From the NCBI RefSeq assembly GCF_948948975.1, contig NZ_CARBVX010000014.1, positions 1 to 55,146 on the forward strand: a DNA stretch of 55,146 nt. The letters run 5' to 3'. The position numbers were made by a program, and so were the translations under genes. Source of the DNA: an uncultured Lactobacillus sp. GTDB taxonomy: Bacteria; Bacillota; Bacilli; Lactobacillales; Lactobacillaceae. Shown here one piece after another: positions 17,070-26,471 of the stretch; within the stretch, counting starts at the first letter, position 1; each line of letters starts with the position of its first letter. The notes beneath the pieces are model-generated. The model was not told the DNA's origin. It ran no database searches and was given only the letters and a program-made list of their open reading frames with translations.

Positions 17070-18503
17070 TTATCCTAATAATTCTCCATACATCCATTGA
17101 TATTTATCGGCCGAATTTCCCCAAGAAAAATTCGATTTCATAGCCGTACGTTGCATCTTAAACCATTTATCTTTTTGATAATAAATATCTAACATCCGTT
17201 TAATGGCTTCTACCATCTGGAAACCATTAAATTCTTTAAAGCCAAATCCCGTACCTTCATTTTTGGTTTTATCATATACCCAAACGGTATCATTTAATCC
17301 ACCAATTTGGTGAACAATTGGTAAAGTGCCGTAATGAAGAGAAATCATTTGTGATAAACCACAAGGCTCAAAAGCTGATGGCATCAAGAAACTATCTACA
17401 CCAGCATAAATTTGTTGAGCTAATTTAGGGTCGAACGCTAACGTTAAACTCATATTATCTCCATGGGCAGCCGCTGCCGCCTTTAGTCTCTGTTCAAAAT
17501 ATGGATCCCCATTACCTAAGATTACTACTTGTACTCCAAGTTTTAAAATATTCTCTATCTCATCAATTACTAGTTGGCATCCCTTTTGAGCTGTCAGCCG
17601 GGTAACCATCCCAAGCATCGGGATGCTACTATCAACTTTTAAGCCTAATTTTTTTTGGAGGTATAGTTTATTTTTAACCTTTTTATTTAAATGATGAATG
17701 TCATAGTTTACTTTTAAGTCACGATCTGTTTCAGGGTTGAACTCTTCGTAATCAATCCCGTTTATAATTCCTCTAAGTTTATAAGAAACTAGTCTCAGTA
17801 CTCCATCTAATCCCCATCCAAATTCCGGCGTTTGAATTTCAGCCGCATAGCTTGGGCTAACTGTTGTAACCTGATCAGCATATAGGATTCCTGTTTTAAG
17901 CCAGTTAACATCATTGTCCTGTCTTACCGTACCATCATCATATCTTTCATAATTCAAATTAAAAAAGTCCGGTAAGGTTTTTGGATCATATTTTCCTTGG
18001 AATTCCATATTGTGAATCGTAAGAACAGTTTTAATTGATTGATACGCACTAACAAATCCCCATTTTTCTTTAAGTAGAAAAGGAACAAACGAAGTATGGT
18101 AGTCATTACAATGAAGAATTTCGGGTATATAATTAAATCTTTCCATCATCATAATCAAAGCCTGCTGGAAGAAAGCAAATCGTTCACCATCATCATAGTA
18201 ACCATAAATTCCTGGGCGTTTAAAATAGTATTCGTTGTCTAAAAAGAAATATAGGACTCCATTTTTTTTGTACGTAAATACACCACAATATTGGTTTCTC
18301 CAACCAACTGGAACATAGAAATTACCTTGATATTCAAGTTTATTGCGATATTTATTATCTAAATCTTGATATAGAGGCAACACTACTGCTACTTCATCGT
18401 TTTTCTTAGCCAAATATTTGGGTAAAGCGGCTACTACATCTCCTAAGCCACCAGTCTTATAAAATGGCGCACATTCTGCTGCTGCAAATAATACTTTTGT
18501 CAT
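17070..18503 (-). CDS. glgA: Glycogen synthase (ADP-glucose)
   Basis: GT5 enzyme that extends alpha-1,4-glucan chains from ADP-glucose. 477 aa is the usual length. The KTGGLGDV motif near residues 17-24 binds ADP-glucose, and the C-terminal PSAFEPCGLSQMISL segment carries the second conserved site (E-x7-E type). It starts two bases after the glgD stop, with AGGAAAG inside the end of glgD serving as ribosome site. The frame is intact, yet its substrate depends on the damaged glgC. Confidence 0.96.
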   Translation of the reverse strand: MTKVLFAAAECAPFYKTGGLGDVVAALPKYLAKKNDEVAVVLPLYQDLDNKYRNKLEYQGNFYVPVGWRNQYCGVFTYKKNGVLYFFLDNEYYFKRPGIYGYYDDGERFAFFQQALIMMMERFNYIPEILHCNDYHTSFVPFLLKEKWGFVSAYQSIKTVLTIHNMEFQGKYDPKTLPDFFNLNYERYDDGTVRQDNDVNWLKTGILYADQVTTVSPSYAAEIQTPEFGWGLDGVLRLVSYKLRGIINGIDYEEFNPETDRDLKVNYDIHHLNKKVKNKLYLQKKLGLKVDSSIPMLGMVTRLTAQKGCQLVIDEIENILKLGVQVVILGNGDPYFEQRLKAAAAAHGDNMSLTLAFDPKLAQQIYAGVDSFLMPSAFEPCGLSQMISLHYGTLPIVHQIGGLNDTVWVYDKTKNEGTGFGFKEFNGFQMVEAIKRMLDIYYQKDKWFKMQRTAMKSNFSWGNSADKYQWMYGELLG

Positions 18504-18505
18504 TT

Positions 18506-19654
18506 TTACCGCGCTTTCCTAATCATATCAACATCAATTACACTATTCTTCTCAATTACGATTGGTTTTTCTGGCGTACCAATAATTTTAATATGTGGCA
18601 TAACCTTGACACCCTTATCCAAGATTGCATTCTTGATAACTGCACCTTCTTGAATATGATCTTGCGACATTAAGATGGATCCACTAATCTCAGCATCTTT
18701 TTCAACTATAATTCTTCTAGAAAGAATACTGTGATTAATCTTTCCATAAATTCTGCTCCCAGTTGCCAATAAGGAATCAGTTACATTTGATCCATCAGCA
18801 AAATACGTTCCTACTTCATTTCTAATTCTTGTGATAATTCTATGATTGGAACTGAGTAAAGAACTCATTAATTTACTATCAAGCATATCCATATTTGCAT
18901 CATAGTAATTTTTAATCGTAAAAATATTTCTCAGATAGCCTGTATATTCATATGCAGTAGTCCGATACTTAACTGCTAATTTTGCCAGGTAGCGATTTAG
19001 ATCGATTTCTTCTCGGCTCAACTGTGCCTTCTTTAATTCTTCAATTACCCAGTCAGTATCCGCAATATAAATATTTACACTCAAGTTATACTTATTTTGT
19101 ATCTGCATATCAATAAGTTGTTGTACGCCTAAAACATTGTTATCCGAATCTAAGATAAACATCTCATCATCAGGAGCTAAATTATGAATATCGGTCTGTG
19201 CAAAAACAGCCGTAACTTTATTATTGTTTTCTTTGTGGTAATGCAATATTGATCTTAAATCAAAATTTCCAAGCATCTTATTTCCAATAAAAACAGTATA
19301 TGGATAAGCAGTCGTTTCTAGAAATTCAATAATATCTGAGAAATATTCTCTACCATTTGACTTCTTTTCCATCAACTTTTGATAAAAATCAATATATTCA
19401 TAAGAATTGATAGTATCAAGTCCCCATTCCTTTCCACCACCTAAATGATCAAAATAGGAACGAACTTTACCTTCGTTGATTAAGGTGTAGACATTATTGA
19501 TTCCAGCATTCACAATACTCGATAAAGGAAAGTCCATAACGCGATATTTTCCAGCGAAAGCCAGGGTAGATAAGGAGCGGTCATTTGTTAACGGAAATAG
19601 TTCATTGTACTCATATTGATTGCTAAAAATAGCACTCATCTTACTATTCTTCAT
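18506..19654 (-). CDS. glgD: GlgD, non-catalytic ADP-glucose pyrophosphorylase subunit
   Basis: 382 aa with the nucleotidyltransferase fold and a C-terminal left-handed beta-helix (hexapeptide-like repeats from about 285). The N-terminal Gly-rich nucleotide motif of GlgC is degenerate, and the catalytic GDHIYKMDY motif reads GNKMLGNFD here, so it is a GlgD-type regulatory subunit, known in Firmicutes to boost GlgC. The ATG lies inside the end of glgC (11-bp overlap), so it is translationally coupled to it. With glgC frameshifted, coupling still works only if ribosomes reach the second glgC frame. Confidence 0.93.
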   Translation of the reverse strand: MKNSKMSAIFSNQYEYNELFPLTNDRSLSTLAFAGKYRVMDFPLSSIVNAGINNVYTLINEGKVRSYFDHLGGGKEWGLDTINSYEYIDFYQKLMEKKSNGREYFSDIIEFLETTAYPYTVFIGNKMLGNFDLRSILHYHKENNNKVTAVFAQTDIHNLAPDDEMFILDSDNNVLGVQQLIDMQIQNKYNLSVNIYIADTDWVIEELKKAQLSREEIDLNRYLAKLAVKYRTTAYEYTGYLRNIFTIKNYYDANMDMLDSKLMSSLLSSNHRIITRIRNEVGTYFADGSNVTDSLLATGSRIYGKINHSILSRRIIVEKDAEISGSILMSQDHIQEGAVIKNAILDKGVKVMPHIKIIGTPEKPIVIEKNSVIDVDMIRKAR

Positions 19655-20757
19655 TTGCTAACACTCCTATTCTTTCATGATTTCCTACTAAAACTACTTC
19701 ATCTTTCTCGGGTTCTATCACTGCATTATCTCCAATTTCTGCATTCTCACCAATAATCGCATGCTTGATAACAGCACCCTTTCCGATATGAACTCCTGGC
19801 ATAATAATTGAATCAATGACAGTTGCATCTTTTTGAACATCTACCTTTGTCGATAAAATGGAATGGATCACTTTTCCGTCTACATAGCATCCATCAACAA
19901 TCATTGACCTTTCGATATAGGCATTATCAGTAATAAGTTCAGGAGGAGCAATTAGATTCTTTGAGTATATTCTCCACGACCGGTCGTTTAAATCTAAAAC
20001 ATCCTTATGGTCCAAAATTTCCATATTAGCTGCCCATAAAGAGTCAACAGTACCAACGTCTTTCCAGTAACCAGAAAACTGATAAGCAAATACTCTTTCA
20101 TCACTATCCAGGTAATAAGGAATAACATTTTTACCAAAATCAACCATTGTATCATTTGTAGCAAAAGCATCCTCTAAAACCTTTTTTAATCTCTTCCAAT
20201 TAAAAATATAGATTAGGTTTTTCAATAAATTCTGTAATTCGTCCACTTATATCAGAATTCATAATTCCAAAACGATGCGCTTCTTCCCAGGGAACATCGA
20301 TTACAGCTACTGTTAAAGAAGCATTATTTCTAATATGTTCTTCTAACATTTCCTGATAATCCATTTTATAAATATGATCACCGGAAAGTATCAGGACATA
20401 CTCAGGATCTTCTTGATTAATAAAATCAATATTTTGATAAATTGCGTGAGCCGTGCCTTGGAACCATTTACTACCACGATTATCAGTATAGGGCTGTAAG
20501 ATTGTTACCTTATAGTCCAACCCGTCTAATCCCCAACTTTGACCGCTACCGATATGATTATTCAAAACTAATGGTTGATATTGCGTAATTACACCTACAT
20601 TACGAACACCCGAATTTACACAATTACTTAACGTAAAATCAATAATTCTATATCTCCCACCAAAAGGGACAGCAGGTTTTGCTTGATTTTGAGTCAATTT
20701 TCCTAAACGCGTGCCTTTACCACCAGCTAAAATTAGACCTAGCATTTCTGTTTTCAT
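19644..20757 (-). pseudogene. glgC: ADP-glucose pyrophosphorylase, frameshifted by a deletion
   Basis: Catalytic subunit making ADP-glucose from ATP and glucose-1-phosphate. The first 180 codons are normal: AGGKGTRL near 11, catalytic D127 in [10 protein letters not shown] and the sugar-phosphate motif EFIEKP at 176-181. The frame then runs into N-L-Y-F-stop (stop near 20200). The rest of the protein, from [12 protein letters not shown] through the beta-helix domain, continues in another frame to 19644. Between EKP and IYIFNW the family has about 11 residues (P-x-SNLASMG type); here a single base is left, which implies a deletion of about 32 bp. The product would be 185 aa without a C-terminal domain. 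Confidence 0.92.
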
Positions 20758-20771
20758 TTTTTGTTCCTCTT

Positions 20772-22661
20772 CTACTTCGTATGATAATGTCTTGGAATAG
20801 TTACATCTTTAGGTTTTAATATCATTGCGCTAAAACCAGGCACATCTAATTGAATTTGATAATTTAATTCTTTAAATTTAGCTTTTTTTGTTTTACAAAT
20901 TTGTGGTTTTTTATTCCATTTACCACCATATTCCACTAACTCACTATTAAAAAATTCTTGATATGATCCTTCATAAGGAACACCAACTGTAAAGTTTTTT
21001 CGAGTTACTGGTGTAAAATTCAAAATAACAATTACAAAATCATGTCTCTTATTTCCCTGTCTCAAGAAGGATAAAATTGATTCTTCATGATTATCCGCAT
21101 CAATAATAGTTATTGAATCTTCTTTTTGTTCTCGTTGCCATAAAGCCGGTTCATTTAAATATAACTCATTTAATTTTTGATCGAATTTTTGCATCTTTGC
21201 ATTTAATGGATCATTAAGCTCAGTCCAATCTAAGCCCTCATCAAACCGCCATTCCAAATATTGCCCAAATTCACTTCCCATGAACAATAATTTTTTCCCA
21301 GGATAGGTAATCTGTGCTGTAAGTAAATTTCTTAATTGAGCAAATTCATTTTCGCGATTATCTCCCCACATTTTGTCCATTAAACTTCTTTTACCATGAA
21401 CTACTTCATCATGAGAAAGTGGTAGCATAAAGTTTTCACTCATCCGATACATAAAAGAAAATGTCGCCAAATTATAATTATAGTTTCGGAATAATGGGTC
21501 CATTTCGTAAAAACGTAAGATGTCATTCATCCAGCCCATATTCCACTTAAAGTCAAATCCTAAACCGCCATTTTCAATACGCCCAGTAATCTTTACTTGA
21601 GCCGAACTTTCTTCGGCAATCATTAATACCTGAGGATGGAGTCCCTTTACAATCCTATTTAAGCTATGTAAAAATTCGATTCCTTCAATGTTTCTGTTTC
21701 CTCCATACTGATCTGGCTCCCACTGACCAGGACCGCGATCGTAGTCACGATATAGCATGTTTGAAACTGCATCTACTCGTAAACCGTCTAAATGGTATTC
21801 TTCAATCCAAAATAAAGCACTTGATAGCAAAAATGATTGAACTTCTTTTTTACCTAAATCAAAATTAAGTGCACCCCAGCCCTTATTTTCAGCTCGCCAT
21901 CTTTCCGTATATTCATAACATGGAGTTCCGTCGTAATATGCCAAAGCATCATCATTAATGCAAAAATGTCCTGGTACCCAGTCAGCAATTACACCGATAT
22001 TTTGTCTATGACATTCTTCGACAAAATCCTGAAAATCCTCTGGACTTCCGTAATCACTTGTTAACGCAAAATATCCAATACTTTGATATCCCCATGAAGC
22101 GGGAAGAGGATGTTCAGTTAAGGGCAAAAATTCAATATAGTTAAATCCTTGTTTCTTAACATATGAAATTAGCTCTTTACTTAACTCTTTAATACTAAAT
22201 GGTCGTCCATCATCATGACGTTTCCAAGAGTCTAGATGAACTTCATAAATATTTATTGGGCGCGCAAAGTGATTGGTTCGTTTATTTCTACCAATCCAAG
22301 CTCCATCATGCCACTTCTTTTTAGGAAACTCGCCTACTACCGCAGCATTTCCTGGCCGCTTTTCAAATTTAGTAGCAACCGGATCTATCTTCATAATTTC
22401 AGTTCCAGATGCTTGTTTAACTAAATACTTGTAAAACTGCCCTGAATTTGGCAATGAAGTGGAAATTTTCCAAACTCCGCCCTCATCTTTTTTCATAGGT
22501 AGGCTTTTATCCCAATTATTAAAGTCTCCCACTAACCATACTTCTTTAGCTTTCGGGGCCCAGACTTGAAAAGTATAAATATCATTTTCCTTATGACAGC
22601 CTAGCTTTTGCTGCAAGTGATATTCTGTACCCGCATGAAAATCTTTCAACTCCGTGTGCAT
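20772..22661 (-). CDS. glgB: 1,4-alpha-glucan branching enzyme
   Basis: GH13 subfamily 9 enzyme that makes alpha-1,6 branches in glycogen. An N-terminal CBM48 (about 20-105, [18 protein letters not shown]) precedes the barrel. Catalytic residues are the Asp in [12 protein letters not shown], the Glu in LMIAEESSA and the Asp in LSHDEVVHG. 629 aa is normal. It is the first gene of the glg operon, with AAAGGAG before the ATG and glgC starting 14 bases after its stop. Confidence 0.96.
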   Translation of the reverse strand: MHTELKDFHAGTEYHLQQKLGCHKENDIYTFQVWAPKAKEVWLVGDFNNWDKSLPMKKDEGGVWKISTSLPNSGQFYKYLVKQASGTEIMKIDPVATKFEKRPGNAAVVGEFPKKKWHDGAWIGRNKRTNHFARPINIYEVHLDSWKRHDDGRPFSIKELSKELISYVKKQGFNYIEFLPLTEHPLPASWGYQSIGYFALTSDYGSPEDFQDFVEECHRQNIGVIADWVPGHFCINDDALAYYDGTPCYEYTERWRAENKGWGALNFDLGKKEVQSFLLSSALFWIEEYHLDGLRVDAVSNMLYRDYDRGPGQWEPDQYGGNRNIEGIEFLHSLNRIVKGLHPQVLMIAEESSAQVKITGRIENGGLGFDFKWNMGWMNDILRFYEMDPLFRNYNYNLATFSFMYRMSENFMLPLSHDEVVHGKRSLMDKMWGDNRENEFAQLRNLLTAQITYPGKKLLFMGSEFGQYLEWRFDEGLDWTELNDPLNAKMQKFDQKLNELYLNEPALWQREQKEDSITIIDADNHEESILSFLRQGNKRHDFVIVILNFTPVTRKNFTVGVPYEGSYQEFFNSELVEYGGKWNKKPQICKTKKAKFKELNYQIQLDVPGFSAMILKPKDVTIPRHYHTK

Positions 22662-22733
22662 TTTGCCAATACTCCTTTAACTTTAAAAAATTCCTCCCCC
22701 AACTACTTTTCTTTATATACTTATATATTTAAT

Positions 22734-22748
22734 TAAACGCTTACTTAT
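22734..22748. promoter_or_regulatory. cre-like site 2 in the glg leader
   Basis: TTAAACGCTTACTT on the plus strand matches the CcpA cre consensus (TGWAANCGNTNWCA type) except at two outer positions, with the central CG intact. It lies downstream of the predicted start of transcription, where CcpA could block elongation. Confidence 0.45.
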
Positions 22749-22761
22749 AAAATCATAATTA

Positions 22762-22790
22762 AGTATACACTTATATGAAAACACTTACAA
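22762..22790 (-). promoter_or_regulatory. Promoter of the glg operon
   Basis: On the minus strand TTGTAA is followed after exactly 17 bases by TATACT. The next gene downstream is glgB. Confidence 0.75.
22776..22789. promoter_or_regulatory. cre-like site 1 over the glg -35 region
   Basis: TGTAAGTGTTTTCA on the minus strand matches the cre consensus at all fixed positions but one (T for C in the central CG). It covers part of the -35 box, a position where CcpA would repress. Catabolite repression of glg is known for L. acidophilus; for this site it is inferred. Confidence 0.45.
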
Positions 22791-22852
22791 TATCATATAT
22801 AAATAACAAAATATATTTTCTATTTTGTGCGAACTATTATGCAGAATGCAAT

Positions 22853-22907
22853 AAAAAAAGACTAAGTTACTTAGCTTTATACAACAGTTAAGTATACTTA
22901 GTCTTTT
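22853..22907 (-). terminator. Terminator after the PPOX-fold gene
   Basis: A 12-bp outer stem (AAAAGACTAAGT with ACTTAGTCTTTT) with a long loop. On the minus strand it ends in a T run. The 312-base gap between glgB and the PPOX gene holds this terminator, the glg promoter and the two cre-like sites. Confidence 0.75.
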
Positions 22908-22973
22908 CCATATACAATAATAATTAAATAAAATAAATGTGTTTATTTCATTTGGCAAATCATAAAAAATTAA

Positions 22974-23339
22974 TTATTCAAAAATTTCATCAATATCAAG
23001 CACTACTACAAATGCGTTTGGTGTATCAGTACCTGAAACAATCTTCTTTGCATATTCATCATCTTCATGAACATGTGGCGTAGCCAAAACTTGAACAGCA
23101 GTATGTGATGGTACATCAGCTGCTACTAATGCTACTTTTGAACCATTTTTAATATTTTCAAAAGCTGCACCCTTAGTTTTTTCAAGATATTGCATATGTG
23201 AAGGATCCAATACTGTCATCGAGCCTTTAGGACCAACTTGTGGATTACCATTTTCATCAACAGTAGCAATGTAAACTAAATTGTTCTTAAAAAGGTCAGC
23301 TTGTTTATCAGTTAATTTGTTTGTGTTCAATTTTTTCAT
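22974..23339 (-). CDS. Pyridoxamine 5'-phosphate oxidase-fold protein
   Basis: Small flavin- or heme-binding split-barrel protein of 121 aa. LVYIATVDENGNPQVGPKGSM near residues 20-40 is the typical N-terminal strand pair of the PPOX family. It lacks the C-terminal part of true PdxH, so PNP oxidase activity is unlikely; family members of this size bind FMN and reduce various substrates. I use the ATG at 23339 with an AAAGGA site; a TTG ten codons earlier is rejected. Single gene with its own terminator. Confidence 0.82.
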   Translation of the reverse strand: MKKLNTNKLTDKQADLFKNNLVYIATVDENGNPQVGPKGSMTVLDPSHMQYLEKTKGAAFENIKNGSKVALVAADVPSHTAVQVLATPHVHEDDEYAKKIVSGTDTPNAFVVVLDIDEIFE

Positions 23340-23645
23340 AGTATATAGTTCCTTTCTACTACTTATCAATTATAAGTATAGGCCTATTTAATAAAAAAGT
23401 CTTCTTTTTTGCTCAAATTTTTATCAAATTAAATAACTGTCTTATCTATCATTTATTTTAATCTAAGCGCTTTACTTTTCTTATATATTATCTCATGCTT
23501 TTTTGATTAATAACAATTTCACTACCACAAACTTATTATTCTCTCTTAAATCTCAAAAATAATTTTTTTATAACTAATGAGTTAACTATTTTTCATAATT
23601 ATATAAAATATAGCTTATATTTAAAATAAGAAAAATATAATTTAC
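23340..23645. other. A+T-rich gap with no gene seen
   Basis: About 300 bases, very A+T-rich, between the divergent PPOX gene and the T-box promoter. It must hold the PPOX promoter. I see no ORF with a ribosome site, no RNA structure that stands out and no repeat. Confidence 0.6.
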
Positions 23646-23647
23646 TA

Positions 23648-23678
23648 TTGACTTATTTTCAAAGCGGCGTAATATTAT
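23648..23678 (+). promoter_or_regulatory. Promoter of the T-box transcript
   Basis: TTGACT at 23648 is followed by TAATAT (16-base spacer) or TATTAT (19-base spacer). Either would start transcription about 30 to 50 bases before the T-box stem I. Confidence 0.55.
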
Positions 23679-23724
23679 GGTCACAAACATTATTATCAAA
23701 CAGCTTTGATAAGGAAAAGTAATT

Positions 23725-23970
23725 AAGAGATCGTCTTTCAGAGAATTTCTGGTTGGTGTGAAGAAATAGATAGATTCTTAATGAAAATCACCTTTGAGCG
23801 TAAACTACGATTTAGAGTGGTTTAAGGGACAGCCCTTTATAGCGACGGCGTATCGTTCTTTTATATTGAACCGTACGCTAATTAAAGACTAGTTTTCTAG
23901 TAAAAATAGGTGGTACAGCGACAAGACGCCCTATTGGATCAATTCGATCTAATAGGGCGTCTTTTTGTTT
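23725..23970 (+). promoter_or_regulatory. T-box riboswitch, specifier probably AUC (Ile)
   Basis: A complete T-box leader. Stem I carries the AGAGA kink-turn motif (23740-23744) and GGTTGGTG. The specifier region reads GAAA-AUC-ACC, so the codon at 23787-23789 is AUC for isoleucine, by analogy with GAA-NNC-ACC in known leaders; AAU is a weaker alternative. The T-box sequence AGGTGGTACAGCG is at 23908-23920, followed by the terminator. Uncharged tRNA-Ile should stabilise the antiterminator and switch on the peptide-binding protein gene downstream. Confidence 0.88.
23924..23967 (+). terminator. Regulated terminator of the T-box
   Basis: A 12-bp stem (AGACGCCCTATT with AATAGGGCGTCT) and a T run. 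Its 5' arm follows the T-box motif, whose bases pair with the tRNA end in the alternative antiterminator. Confidence 0.92.
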
Positions 23971-24015
23971 TCTTAATCATGCTGTTAGTGGATTTTTGAC
24001 GAAAGGAGATTTTAT

Positions 24016-25770
24016 ATGAAGATGTCAAAGTCCAAAGTGCTGTATGTAACTCTCGCAAGCTCTCTTACGATATTCGCAACTGCTTGTGGTGCTAAGAAAA
24101 CTGATTCCAGTAATCAGACAATCAAGTTTTCTCAGAATGTCCCCAAGAAAGCCATTAAAAAAGGTGGCACTCTGACCTATGCACTAGAAAACGAATCACC
24201 CTTTACTGGAATTTTTCTCTCAGAAATTGCTGATACCAGTCCAGATGTAGAAGCTGCTGCTCCGGGAGATGAGTCGCTGTTTTCAATCAATGATCATTAT
24301 CAAATTACTGATAAAGGAGCTGCCACATTAAAATTAAATCATCGCGATAATACAGCCAAAATCAAGGTGAAGGACAAAGTTCGTTGGTCAGATGGTAAAC
24401 CGGTAGTTGCTAAAGATCTAGAATATTCTTATGAAATTCTTGCCAATCCTAAAGTTCAAACTACTCAATATACTTCTTCCTTGGAAAATATTAAAGGGAT
24501 GGCTGAATATCATCAGGGAAAAGCCAAAGAAATTTCTGGAATTGAAATGCCAGATGGTCCTAATGGGAAGACCTTAATTCTTCATTTCAAGGAATTAAAA
24601 CCAGCAATGCTAAATGCTGCCAGTGGTTTTTACTGGGAACATGCTGCTCCTTATCACTATTTGAAAAAAGTACCATTCGAAAAATTAGTATCTAGTGATC
24701 AGGTTAGAAAGCATCCCCTCTACTTTGGTCCTTACAAGATGGATAAGACAGTTCAAGGTCAATCAACTAGCTGGTCTAGAAATCCATATTACTGGCGTGG
24801 GAAACCTAATTTTGCTCATATTTACATGTCAAATATTACTAATTCAAATGTTTCCCAAGCAATCAAAAGCCACAAATTTGATGTAGCCGGCGTTTTAGAC
24901 TCTCAATGGCTACAAGTAAAAAATACCAAGGGAGTTAATTTTGTTGGCAAAAAGACTCTCAGCTACAACTACCTAGCTTTTAAAGTTGGTAAATGGGATC
25001 AAAAACTAGGAAAAAATGTAGAAAATCCTCATGCTAAAATGAATAATCCAGCTTTAAGAAAAGCCATGGCTTATGCTATGAACGTAGATGTTATTAATAA
25101 TCGTTTTTATCATGGCTTAAAATTCAGAATCAACTCATTAATTCCTGCGCAATTTACGCCATATTACGATAAAAACATTCCAACTTATTCTTATAATTTA
25201 AATAAAGCTAATGAATTATTAGATAAAGCTGGCTACAAAAAAGCTCCTGGTGCTCTTTACAGACGTCAGCCTAATGGTAAACCTCTAGTAATTAATATTG
25301 CTGTGCGTGGATCAGGAGAAAACAGCGAGGCCATCTGGCGCAACTATATCCAGCAATGGAAGAAAGTTGGTCTAAACGTTAAGTTTCTCGGTGGCCGCCC
25401 AATGGAATTCAATCGCTGGGTTGCCGCAGTTAAATCCAGTGATCCTAAAATTGATGTGCTTGAAGGAAGTTGGGGCGCTGCCGGTGACCCTTCTCCAAGT
25501 GTATTTTATGGTGAAAAAATGCCATATAACTTTGCCCGCTTTGTGTCCCCGACTAATACTAAACTTTTAGATGAAATTGATTCTGCCAAATCTTTTGATA
25601 AAAATTATCGAGTACAAAAGTTCTATGAATGGCAAAGATGGATGTACAATAAAGCTTACGTCGTTCCAACTAGTGGAGCTTACTCTGTTACTGCAGTTAA
25701 CAGTAAGGTTACGGGATGGTCATTAAAACCATCCGCTAATGTTTGGTATGAAGCCGGCTTTAGCAAATAA
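24016..25770 (+). CDS. Oligopeptide ABC transporter substrate-binding lipoprotein (OppA-like)
   Basis: 584 aa extracellular solute-binding protein, family 5. The N-terminus has a signal peptide and a lipobox-like FATAC, placing the lipid anchor at Cys24. Family traits include KVRWSDGKPVVAKDLEYSYE near 125-145 and ALRKAMAYAMNVD near 345. It binds peptides for an Opp-type importer, but no permease or ATPase gene lies nearby, so it is an orphan that must share a transporter encoded elsewhere. Expression is controlled by the T-box, apparently by isoleucine starvation. AAAGGAG precedes the ATG, and a bidirectional terminator follows. Confidence 0.92.
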   Translation: MKMSKSKVLYVTLASSLTIFATACGAKKTDSSNQTIKFSQNVPKKAIKKGGTLTYALENESPFTGIFLSEIADTSPDVEAAAPGDESLFSINDHYQITDKGAATLKLNHRDNTAKIKVKDKVRWSDGKPVVAKDLEYSYEILANPKVQTTQYTSSLENIKGMAEYHQGKAKEISGIEMPDGPNGKTLILHFKELKPAMLNAASGFYWEHAAPYHYLKKVPFEKLVSSDQVRKHPLYFGPYKMDKTVQGQSTSWSRNPYYWRGKPNFAHIYMSNITNSNVSQAIKSHKFDVAGVLDSQWLQVKNTKGVNFVGKKTLSYNYLAFKVGKWDQKLGKNVENPHAKMNNPALRKAMAYAMNVDVINNRFYHGLKFRINSLIPAQFTPYYDKNIPTYSYNLNKANELLDKAGYKKAPGALYRRQPNGKPLVINIAVRGSGENSEAIWRNYIQQWKKVGLNVKFLGGRPMEFNRWVAAVKSSDPKIDVLEGSWGAAGDPSPSVFYGEKMPYNFARFVSPTNTKLLDEIDSAKSFDKNYRVQKFYEWQRWMYNKAYVVPTSGAYSVTAVNSKVTGWSLKPSANVWYEAGFSK

Positions 25771-25822
25771 TTCATAGATCATAACTAATTAATTATATAT
25801 AACTTTAATATCGACTTGTCCT

Positions 25823-25859
25823 AAAAATGAAGTATCTATAAACGGATACTTCATTTTTT
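25823..25859. terminator. Bidirectional terminator between oppA-like and merR
   Basis: An 11-bp stem (ATGAAGTATCn with nGGATACTTCAT) with A and T runs on both sides, between two convergent genes. Confidence 0.88.
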
Positions 25860-26295
25860 ATTTATCAATTTTTACATATCGACCATGCTCATCAACTATG
25901 CCTTTAAAATGATACATCTTTTCATCTTGTGCTCGAAATTCTCCTAAATCTATTTCACCGTAAGCCTTTTCTGCATCTGTAATCGTTACATCATTAAAAG
26001 TATGTTCAAAAAAGTTTCTCACAATTTTACTTTTTATTTTAATATCTTTTGAACGTTCAAAAGCTGCTGCTAAAGTAAATCCACGATCAAGTTGGGTCTT
26101 AATAAAAATAATTAAATATAAAGTTGAAAGAGTATATCTTCTAACTCCACTTTGATTATCAGCAACTGGCTTAATATATCCTTTTTCCTCCCAATAACGT
26201 AATTGTCTTTGCGAAACACCAACGGTTTTGCTTACTTCACCAATTCCGACTTCAATATTTTGAAACACGTCATGAAATATTTTTTTTGCTTCCAT
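25858..26295 (-). CDS. MerR-family transcriptional regulator
   Basis: 145 aa. The N-terminal winged helix (about 12-75) shows IGEVSKTVGVSQRQLRYWEEKGYIKP, the core MerR signature, followed by a short dimerisation helix and a small C-terminal domain without Cys clusters, so no metal sensing is indicated. The start is the ATG with AAGGAT 6-7 bases upstream; a start seven codons earlier is rejected. It is divergent from the DHA2 exporter gene with a shared 176-base region that holds an inverted repeat, so it probably controls that exporter. Confidence 0.87.
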   Translation of the reverse strand: MEAKKIFHDVFQNIEVGIGEVSKTVGVSQRQLRYWEEKGYIKPVADNQSGVRRYTLSTLYLIIFIKTQLDRGFTLAAAFERSKDIKIKSKIVRNFFEHTFNDVTITDAEKAYGEIDLGEFRAQDEKMYHFKGIVDEHGRYVKIDK

Positions 26296-26356
26296 TTTTT
26301 TATCCTTAAATATCATAATCTCAACTCTAGTTTAAAATCTTATGACAGTTTTAGCA

Positions 26357-26387
26357 ACAAATATGTCAAAAATAGTTACATATTTGT
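26357..26387. promoter_or_regulatory. Candidate MerR operator (10-bp inverted repeat)
   Basis: ACAAATATGT at 26357 and its exact complement ACATATTTGT at 26378, with an 11-base spacer. It sits 8 bases upstream of the -35 box of the exporter gene, and a TTGACA for the regulator strand lies inside the spacer. Confidence 0.6.
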
Positions 26388-26395
26388 AAGATTAT

Positions 26396-26424
26396 TTGAC
26401 AATAATTTTCTTTAAGACTATAGT
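26396..26424 (+). promoter_or_regulatory. Promoter of the DHA2 exporter
   Basis: Consensus TTGACA, 17-base spacer, TATAGT. Unlike many MerR promoters the spacing is normal (17, not 19), so activation by DNA twisting is not required. Confidence 0.8.
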
Positions 26425-26471
26425 TTTTATAGTTAAATTTTAATATTAATAATTTAGAAAGGATCTTCAAA

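Noticed and set aside
20195..20246. Programmed frameshift in glgC
   Set aside because: There is no clear slippery heptamer with a stimulatory structure, and a conserved protein segment is missing, so deletion explains the break.
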